NCBI GenBank assembly: GCA_937919155.1
Contig: CALFPM010000100.1
Span: 1 to 28,467 of the forward strand
DNA: 28,467 bases
Direction of reading: 5' to 3'
DNA from: an uncultured Clostridia bacterium
GTDB lineage: Bacteria; Bacillota; Clostridia; Oscillospirales; Acutalibacteraceae
Position 1 is the stretch's first letter. Every line of letters starts with the position of its first letter. Below, in pieces: positions 22,788-28,467 of the stretch. A model generated the notes under the pieces. It did no database searches. It worked only from the letters and a program-made list of their open reading frames with translations, and was not told the origin of the DNA. The position numbers and the translations under genes are program-made.

Positions 22788-24419
22788 ATGAACAACTACG
22801 AATATTGGCTCAGCTTTGACGAAGCAACCAAAGCGGAACTTGAAGCAATAACCGATAAGGCTGAGCTTGAGGACAGATTTTACAAGGAACTTGAATTCGG
22901 CACAGGCGGTCTGCGCGGAATTATGGGCGCAGGACCCAACAGAATGAACAGATACACTGTTTCAAAGGCAACAAAAGGTCTTGCAGATTATCTTAACGCA
23001 GGATTCGATGGTGAAAAGTCGGTTGCTATCGCATATGATTCAAGAAACAATTCAAAGTATTTTGCAGAGGTTTCTGCAGGTGTGCTTTGCGCGGCAGGCA
23101 TCAAGGTTTTCCTTTTTGATACCCTTATGCCCACACCCGTTCTTTCGTTTGCTGTAAGATATCATAATTGCACGGCAGGTATTGTTATTACTGCAAGCCA
23201 TAATCCCAAGGAATACAACGGCTACAAGGTTTATGACAGTGACGGATGTCAGCTTGTTCCCGAATATGCGGACAAAGTTATTGCTTATGTCAATGCAGTT
23301 GAGGATCTCAAGGCTATTCCTTGCGCCGATCTTGTTGAAGCAGAGAAGAACGGCAAGCTTGTTTATGCAGGCGATGCTACACTTGATGCATTCATTGCAG
23401 AGGTAAAAACTCAGAGCATTTACAATGAGCCTTCTGAGCTTAAAATTGTTTATACACCTCTTCACGGCACGGGCAATGTTCCTGTTCGTAAGGTGCTTGA
23501 GGGTAAGAACATTTCAATTGTTGCTTCTCAGGAACTTCCTGACGGCGATTTCTCAACCGTGCGCTCACCCAACCCCGAAGAAAAGGATGCACTCAATCTT
23601 GCTCTTGAGCAGGCAGAAAAAGAGGGTGCTGATATGGTTATCGGCACAGACCCCGACTGCGACAGAGTGGGCGTGGGCGTTCTTCATAACGGCAGTTATG
23701 TTCTCCTTACAGGTAACCAGACGGGCGCACTTCTTGTTGATTTCATTCTCAAATTCAAGAAAGATGAAATGCCCGCAAATGCAGCGGTTGTAAAGACTGT
23801 TGTAACAAGCGGCATCGGTGCAGCTATCGCTGAAAAGCACGGCGCAACAACAGTTCAGACTCTTACGGGCTTCAAGTATATCGGCGAAAAAATCTGTCAG
23901 TGGGAAAAGAGCGGCGAATACAGCTTCCTTTTCGGCTATGAAGAAAGCTACGGCTACCTTGCAGGAACTCACGCAAGAGATAAGGATGCGGTTTCGGCTT
24001 CAATGCTTATTGCTGAAATGGCATCATATTACAAAAACGAGGGCAAGACCCTTGTTGACGCTCTTGATGAAATCTACGCAGAGTACGGTTACTACTTTGA
24101 TTGCCTTGAAACTTTCGTGCTTAAGGGTAAGGAAGGTGCAGAAAAGATTCAGGCTGCTATGAAAGCTCTTCGTGCTGAAGGTGAAACTCTTTTTGATGAT
24201 CTTGACAAGCTTGTTGACTATTCACAGGGCATTGACGATCTTCCCAAGGAAAATGTTCTTCTCTTTAATTTCAAGGACGGTTCATGGGCAGCTGCAAGAC
24301 CCTCAGGCACTGAACCGAAGCTTAAGTTCTATTTCTCCGTAAAGGGCGAAAATAAGGAACAGGCATCGGCAAGACAGCAGCTTATCAGAAATAAACTCGC
24401 AGAAAAAGTTCTCGGTTAA
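22788..24419 (+). CDS. pgcA: Phosphoglucomutase/phosphomannomutase (alpha-D-phosphohexomutase)
   Basis: Interconverts hexose 1- and 6-phosphates through a phosphoserine. The 543 residues show the four domains of the superfamily: the active-site loop TASHNPKEYNGYKVY with phosphoserine Ser137, the magnesium loop GTDPDCDRVGVG, the sugar-binding loop FGYEESYGYL, and the phosphate-binding loop ARPSGTEPKLKFY near the C-terminus. The length and the N-terminal ELEFGTGGLRGIMG fit the PgcA/PGM2-like branch. The start follows TAAGGAG. As last gene of the operon with the GH38 mannosidase it could channel released hexose towards glycolysis or cell-wall precursors. Whether glucose, mannose or both are used cannot be told by eye. 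Confidence 0.93.
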   Translation: MNNYEYWLSFDEATKAELEAITDKAELEDRFYKELEFGTGGLRGIMGAGPNRMNRYTVSKATKGLADYLNAGFDGEKSVAIAYDSRNNSKYFAEVSAGVLCAAGIKVFLFDTLMPTPVLSFAVRYHNCTAGIVITASHNPKEYNGYKVYDSDGCQLVPEYADKVIAYVNAVEDLKAIPCADLVEAEKNGKLVYAGDATLDAFIAEVKTQSIYNEPSELKIVYTPLHGTGNVPVRKVLEGKNISIVASQELPDGDFSTVRSPNPEEKDALNLALEQAEKEGADMVIGTDPDCDRVGVGVLHNGSYVLLTGNQTGALLVDFILKFKKDEMPANAAVVKTVVTSGIGAAIAEKHGATTVQTLTGFKYIGEKICQWEKSGEYSFLFGYEESYGYLAGTHARDKDAVSASMLIAEMASYYKNEGKTLVDALDEIYAEYGYYFDCLETFVLKGKEGAEKIQAAMKALRAEGETLFDDLDKLVDYSQGIDDLPKENVLLFNFKDGSWAAARPSGTEPKLKFYFSVKGENKEQASARQQLIRNKLAEKVLG

Positions 24420-24422
24420 TTA

Positions 24423-24451
24423 TTTACTTTTTTGTATGTTTATTGTAGAAT
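24423..24451 (+). promoter_or_regulatory. Possible promoter of the first CotH-like gene
   Basis: TTTACT (24423-24428) and TAGAAT (24446-24451) are 17 bases apart. No terminator separates it from the phosphohexomutase stop at 24419, so readthrough is also possible. The GGAGG site of the next gene is at 24468-24472. Confidence 0.5.
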
Positions 24452-24479
24452 TGAATTACAAAATTAAGGAGGCAACAAA

Positions 24480-26267
24480 ATGAAAAAGATTTTAGCATTA
24501 ATTCTTGCTGCGGTTATGGCTTTTTCGGCATTTGCAATGTTGGGTTATGCAGACGGTGCTGCTGTCACAGCGTATATCGCCCAGTATGACGAAACTGAGG
24601 ATGATGTTGACAGAGTTGTTAACTGGTATGAAGTAAACGGCAAATATTATTTCTTCGTACCTGCCTCAATCGATTATGAAACGGCAAAATTTTATGTTCC
24701 CGGCACAAATGCAACAGTTAACGGTGCTGCTTACACCGAAGCAAAAACACTTGCAGAAGTATTCGGAGACAAAACCGAGCTTGCTGTTGAGCTTAACGGC
24801 AAAACATACAATGCTGTAATTATCAAGGAATCAAAGGTTGCTTCCGTGTTTATTGCAACCGAATCGGGCTCTCTTGATTTTATCCACGCAGTTAAGGGCA
24901 ATGAAGAAAAAGGCTCGATTGAAATTGCGGATGCCGAAGGCGCAACCGTTTATGAAGGCGGTCTTGAAATCAAGGGCAGAGGCAACTCAACCTGGCAGAT
25001 GGAAAAGAAGCCCTATAACATCAAGCTTGATGATAAAACCAACCTTTTCGGTATGGGCAAAACAAAGAAATGGAGTCTTATTGCAAATCACACCGATGAG
25101 GCACTTATAAGAAATGTTCTCGCTTATGAGGCTGCTGAAAGAGCAGGTATGCCTTATACACCGCAGTATACTCCCGTTGATGTTTATATCAATAACGATT
25201 ATATGGGTTCATATCTTCTTACAACAAGAATCGGCATTGACGGTTCAAATGTTGATATAGAAGACCTTGAAGGCGAAACCGAGGATGCAAACGAGGACGA
25301 TCTTGATACATATGCAAGAGGCGGCTCATACGGCACTTATGCAGGTCTCCTTGAAGGCACAAAGAAGTGGTTTGAAATCCCCAATGATCCTGAGGATATC
25401 ACAGGCGGTTACATTATTGAAATGGAACTTGCCAACAGATATGCAGATGAGGTCAGCGGTTTTGTTACAACCCGCAGCCAGCCTTTCACAATGAAATCAC
25501 CTGAATATGCTTCAGAAGCACAGATGGAATATATCAGCAGCTATTATCAGCAGGTTGAAGATGCAATCTATAGCGGCGTAAGCATGGAAGAACTCGGCAA
25601 ACATCTTAACGTTCAGTCTCTTGCCCAGATGTATCTTATCAATGAATGGGCATCCAATATGGACGGCAGCCTTACCAGCACTTATTTCTATAAGCCTGCA
25701 AACGATGTTCTTTATGCAGGTCCCGTATGGGATTTTGACATCGCTTTTGGCAACAACGACAGCGAACGTTTCGGAAATGATTATAACGACCCCACAAAGT
25801 GGACTGTTTGCTATAACAGAATGTACAGAAACACTGTTTTTGGCAAGTGGGATATTGATGAGCAGCCTACCGTTTACAACATTATCACTAAGAACGCAGG
25901 CTTTATAAGTGAGGTTGAAAAGGAATGGAACGGCAGCATGAGCAGCGCCGTCAGCGAAACACTCACATGGATTGAGCAGGAGTATGTTCCCGCTGTTGAA
26001 GGTTCAGCAGTTGCAAATGCAATCCGCTGGAATATCTTCGGCACAAATGATGTTGCTGCAATCAAAGCTGCATATGCAGATGAGGTTGAGGATGTAATCA
26101 GCTTTGCAAAAGCAAAGGCTGCAACAATCAGCGCAGGCGTAGGCGAGGTGCATGATGATGCTCCTCAGACCAATCCTGTTGTTAAGTTCTTCAAGGGCTT
26201 CCTTGTTGGTATTAACAACCTTTTTGAAAAGGCTATTGTTATTTTTGACCTTGTAAATAAAATCTGA
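24480..26267 (+). CDS. Secreted CotH kinase-like protein, first copy
   Basis: CotH proteins are atypical kinases; Bacillus CotH phosphorylates spore-coat proteins. This 595-residue copy has a signal peptide (1-23, ending GYA-D), an N-terminal beta-rich region (about 25-120), and the CotH domain from about 125. Family motifs are IKGRGNSTW (164-172), KKPYNIKLD, LFGMGKTKKWSLIANHTD (189-206), MGSYLLTTRI, and the metal-binding GPVWDFDIAFGN (414-425). An acidic insert (about 260-280) separates two conserved blocks. The C-terminus is hydrophobic: FFKGFLVGINNLFEKAIVIF. GGAGG gives a clear start. A homologous copy follows directly. Because the protein is exported and the gene is not in a sporulation cluster, the substrate is probably a surface protein, but that is inference. 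Confidence 0.88.
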   Translation: MKKILALILAAVMAFSAFAMLGYADGAAVTAYIAQYDETEDDVDRVVNWYEVNGKYYFFVPASIDYETAKFYVPGTNATVNGAAYTEAKTLAEVFGDKTELAVELNGKTYNAVIIKESKVASVFIATESGSLDFIHAVKGNEEKGSIEIADAEGATVYEGGLEIKGRGNSTWQMEKKPYNIKLDDKTNLFGMGKTKKWSLIANHTDEALIRNVLAYEAAERAGMPYTPQYTPVDVYINNDYMGSYLLTTRIGIDGSNVDIEDLEGETEDANEDDLDTYARGGSYGTYAGLLEGTKKWFEIPNDPEDITGGYIIEMELANRYADEVSGFVTTRSQPFTMKSPEYASEAQMEYISSYYQQVEDAIYSGVSMEELGKHLNVQSLAQMYLINEWASNMDGSLTSTYFYKPANDVLYAGPVWDFDIAFGNNDSERFGNDYNDPTKWTVCYNRMYRNTVFGKWDIDEQPTVYNIITKNAGFISEVEKEWNGSMSSAVSETLTWIEQEYVPAVEGSAVANAIRWNIFGTNDVAAIKAAYADEVEDVISFAKAKAATISAGVGEVHDDAPQTNPVVKFFKGFLVGINNLFEKAIVIFDLVNKI

Positions 26268-26273
26268 GTTTAT

Positions 26274-26303
26274 ATCCCCGTATTTCCGAGTACGGGGATT
26301 TTG
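26274..26303 (+). terminator. Hairpin between the two CotH-like genes, possibly a weak terminator
   Basis: Arms ATCCCCGTA (26274-26282) and TACGGGGAT (26291-26299) pair perfectly over nine bases with an 8-base loop. Only four Ts follow, so termination may be partial and the second copy may be reached by readthrough. No good promoter was found between the two genes. Confidence 0.65.
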
Positions 26304-26329
26304 AAATGATTTGCAAAGGAGGACTTTTT

Positions 26330-28132
26330 GTGAAAAAAATAATTTCTCTTTTAATGGCGGCTTTGATTTGCTGCTCGTTCGGTTGCTTTACGGGCTTTGC
26401 CGCAGATGAAGCAATATCAGATTTTTCCGTAGGTGTGGTTGAAGAAAAAGAACACGGTTCACAGCTTTGTGTTGACTGGTTTGAAGGCACAGATGCTATG
26501 TATCTGTTTGTGCCTCAGTCAATTAACTTTGCAGAGGCAAAGGTTTATTTTACTGCAAACGGCGATGTTTATGCAGACGGCGTTAAAATTACAAGCGGCT
26601 CATCTGCGGATTTCCTCGCTGATAAAGCAGAAGTAACTCTTACAAGCGGCAGTATAAGCCATAAGGTGAAAATCATAGCCATATCAGATGTGTCAACGGT
26701 GTTCATCGAAACCGAAAGCGGTTCGCTTGACAGTGTTCATGCTGATAAAGAGCATGAGGAAAAGGGCGAAATCACAATCATCGGTGTTGACGGCGGCATT
26801 GAATATGACGGCGAGCTTGACAGTATCAAGGGCAGAGGCAACTCTACCTGGGGTCTTGCCAAAAAGCCTTATAATATCAAGCTTGAGGAAAAGACAAATC
26901 TTTTTGGTATGGGCAAAAGCAAAAAATGGAGTCTTCTTGCCAATCATACAGATCCATCGCTTGTCAGAAACAGCCTTGCTTTTACTGCAGCTGAAAATGC
27001 AGGTTTGGCATATACACCCAAGTTTGAGCCTGTTGATGTTTATATTAACGGCGAATATATGGGAGCTTATCTTCTCACAACAAGGGTGGAAGTCGATAAA
27101 ACGAGAGTTGATATTGATAACCTTGAGGACCTTAATGAAGACGCTAACCCTGATGTTGATGATATTGAAGCTTTGCCCAGAGGCGGCGTTTACGGCACTT
27201 ATTCTGGCTATCTCGAAGGAACAAGAAAATGGGTGGAAATTCCAAATGACCCCGAGGATATCACAGGCGGTTACATTCTTGAGCTTGAGCTTCCGGGCAG
27301 ATATGATGATGAAATCAGCGGCTTTGTAACGGAAAACAGTCAGTCGGTTATTTTTAAATCACCCGAATATGCATCGGAAAATGAAGTAATATATATGGCT
27401 AGCTACTATCAGCTTTTCGAAAACGCTGTTCACGGCAATCAGAGCCTTGATGAAATCGGCGAATACTGCAACATTGATTCGCTCGTTAATTCCTATGTTT
27501 TCAACGAATGGGTTGCAAATCACGATGCGGGTCTTACCAGCACTTATCTTTACAAGCCTGTTAATGATACTCTTTATGCAGGCCCCGTGTGGGATTTTGA
27601 CAGAGCTTTCGGCAACTGCGATGTAATAAGATTTGGTCTTGATTACAATAAGCCTGCTCAATGGACCGTTTGCCACAGCAAGCTTCGCAATGTTTCAATC
27701 GTAGGCTCGGGTGAAGCAACGCAGATCCCCACATTCTATAATCTTCTTGCGAAAAACCAGGATTTTGCTGCTCTTTGCAAGCAAAAGTGGATTTCCTGCT
27801 TTGATGCCGCTTTCGGCTCTGCTGCTGAATATATAACTACGGATTATGCAGCGGCAATAGAAGATTCGGTTGTTGCGAATGCAATTCGCTGGAATATTTA
27901 CGGCACAACGGATGTTGATGCAATCAAGGCTGCATATGCGGCTGCAGTGGATAAGGTTGCGGATTTTGCGGATGCAAAAGCAGCTTTTATCGGTGCAAAT
28001 ATCGGCACGGTTGCAACCTACGGAGCAGCAGAAAAAGGCTTTTTCGAGTCACTTGGAGATAAAATATCAGTTATTATAGGTAATGTTATCGAAAAGGCAA
28101 TAGTGCTTTTCGGTCTGGAAAATATAATCTGA
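26330..28132 (+). CDS. Secreted CotH kinase-like protein, second copy
   Basis: A tandem paralogue of the preceding gene, 600 residues from a GTG start. AAAGGAGG (26315-26322) lies seven bases before the GTG, whereas the in-frame ATG at 26306 is upstream of that site. The signal peptide ends GFAA-D (about residue 25). The same blocks recur in the same order: IETESGSLDSVHADK, IKGRGNSTW (166-174), KKPYNIKLE, LFGMGKSKKWSLLANHTD, GGYILELELPGRY and GPVWDFDRAFGN (418-429). Both catalytic-type motifs are intact, so neither copy looks broken. The N-terminal 120 residues are more diverged than the CotH domain. The C-terminus, FFESLGDKISVIIGNVIEKAIVLF, mirrors the first copy. Any functional split between the copies is unknown. 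Confidence 0.88.
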   Translation: MKKIISLLMAALICCSFGCFTGFAADEAISDFSVGVVEEKEHGSQLCVDWFEGTDAMYLFVPQSINFAEAKVYFTANGDVYADGVKITSGSSADFLADKAEVTLTSGSISHKVKIIAISDVSTVFIETESGSLDSVHADKEHEEKGEITIIGVDGGIEYDGELDSIKGRGNSTWGLAKKPYNIKLEEKTNLFGMGKSKKWSLLANHTDPSLVRNSLAFTAAENAGLAYTPKFEPVDVYINGEYMGAYLLTTRVEVDKTRVDIDNLEDLNEDANPDVDDIEALPRGGVYGTYSGYLEGTRKWVEIPNDPEDITGGYILELELPGRYDDEISGFVTENSQSVIFKSPEYASENEVIYMASYYQLFENAVHGNQSLDEIGEYCNIDSLVNSYVFNEWVANHDAGLTSTYLYKPVNDTLYAGPVWDFDRAFGNCDVIRFGLDYNKPAQWTVCHSKLRNVSIVGSGEATQIPTFYNLLAKNQDFAALCKQKWISCFDAAFGSAAEYITTDYAAAIEDSVVANAIRWNIYGTTDVDAIKAAYAAAVDKVADFADAKAAFIGANIGTVATYGAAEKGFFESLGDKISVIIGNVIEKAIVLFGLENII

Positions 28133-28138
28133 TTTTAT

Positions 28139-28171
28139 TCCCTGCGTCATACACGGCGCAGGGATTTTTTT
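28139..28171 (+). terminator. Intrinsic terminator after the CotH-like genes
   Basis: A 10-bp stem (TCCCTGCGTC / GGCGCAGGGA, one G-U pair, loop ATACAC) is followed by seven Ts. It ends the CotH transcript just before the T-box promoter. Confidence 0.92.
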
Positions 28172-28182
28172 CGCAAAAGGTG

Positions 28183-28211
28183 TTGACAAATATCTTTTTC
28201 GGTGTTATTAT
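28183..28211 (+). promoter_or_regulatory. Promoter of the T-box transcript
   Basis: TTGACA (28183-28188) and TATTAT (28206-28211) are 17 bases apart, placing the transcription start near 28218, immediately before stem I of the T-box leader. Confidence 0.85.
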
Positions 28212-28217
28212 TACTGA

Positions 28218-28467
28218 CATAAAAGCGATGACGAAGAAAGCGAAATTGCTATGTTTTCAGAGAGTCGGCGTTTGGTGCGAGCCGTCAGCAGACCAATTTC
28301 AATGCTATCCCTTCCGAGCAGAAGCTCCCAAAGCATAATGTGAGTAGACAGCTTCCGTAGACACTGCGTTAAAGTGTAGGACTTGATAGAGTCCGTTGAG
28401 CGGCGTGCAAACGCAATTTGAGTGGTACCGCGGGTTAGATTTTACTCGTCTCAAAGCAAATGAATTG
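28218..28467 (+). promoter_or_regulatory. T-box leader riboswitch (3' end cut by the window)
   Basis: T-box leaders sense uncharged tRNA and control aminoacyl-tRNA synthetase or amino-acid genes. The conserved T-box sequence GAGTGGTACCGCGGG spans 28420-28434. Stem I starts near GATGACGAAGAAAG; GAAATTG (28242-28248) pairs with CAATTTC (28294-28300) and GAAG (28233-28236) with CTTC (28311-28314). The distal AGAGAGTCGG and GGTGCGAGCC segments are the usual tRNA-elbow elements. GGACT/AGTCC (28379-28394) forms a stem III-like hairpin. The specifier strand between the stem halves reads AATGCTATCC. The antiterminator bulge TGGT at 28423-28426 calls for a tRNA with A73. GCU (alanine) followed by A is the best specifier reading, tentatively. 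The terminator stem starts at CTCGTCTCAAAGC and runs off the window. Confidence 0.92.

Noticed and set aside
26688..27329. 213-residue plus-strand frame within the second CotH-like gene
   Set aside because: Out of frame with the CotH motifs; a similar frame occurs at the same place in the first copy (25267-25494) simply because the two genes are homologous.

Overview
The window looks like a chromosomal segment of a low-GC, Gram-positive anaerobe of the class Clostridia, most likely a gut or rumen Oscillospiraceae/Ruminococcaceae-type bacterium. This is inferred from the promoter style (TTGACA/TATAAT with 17-bp spacers, often with an extended TGA before the -10), purine-rich Shine-Dalgarno sites, TTG and GTG starts, a T-box leader, a split B12-dependent methionine synthase and tandem secreted CotH-like proteins. 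No species call is justified from the sequence alone.

Layout. 1-325 is the 3' end of a 23S rRNA gene, with no 5S or tRNA after it, followed by a terminator. 442-2393 (+) is a rhomboid protease, a small radical SAM protein and a NUDIX hydrolase, preceded by a strong promoter and then at once by a perfect intrinsic terminator. 2471-5446 (+) holds a geranylgeranyl-reductase-like flavoprotein, an AlkD-type DNA glycosylase and a LacX-like aldose epimerase with its own promoter. 5489-9050 (-) is an operon of a GtrA-like membrane protein, a stand-alone methionine synthase reactivation protein and a methionine synthase lacking that domain. 9172-12123 (+) is a DUF1624 membrane acyltransferase-like protein, an Mrp/NBP35 Fe-S carrier and seryl-tRNA synthetase. 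12163-12516 (-) is a solitary MazF/NdoA toxin RNase. 12760-14541 (+) is a secreted papain-like protease.

14581-19433 (-) is an operon of an NAD(P)HX repair enzyme, a small lipoprotein and a GH63/MGH1-like glycosidase. Divergent from it, 19594-24419 (+) is an operon of a NifU-like Fe-S protein, a GH38 alpha-mannosidase and a phosphohexomutase. Together these suggest cytoplasmic breakdown of imported mannose/glucose-containing glycans feeding hexose-phosphate metabolism. 24480-28132 (+) is a tandem pair of secreted CotH-kinase-like proteins. The window ends in a T-box leader whose controlled gene lies outside.

Most of the window is ordinary core metabolism. The places most worth a second look are the promoter-terminator unit before the rhomboid gene, the antitoxin-less mazF facing a structured region next to a secreted protease promoter, the Cys-rich tail on the methionine synthase reactivator, the NifU-like/mannosidase pairing, and the duplicated CotH proteins with C-terminal tails like that of the secreted protease.
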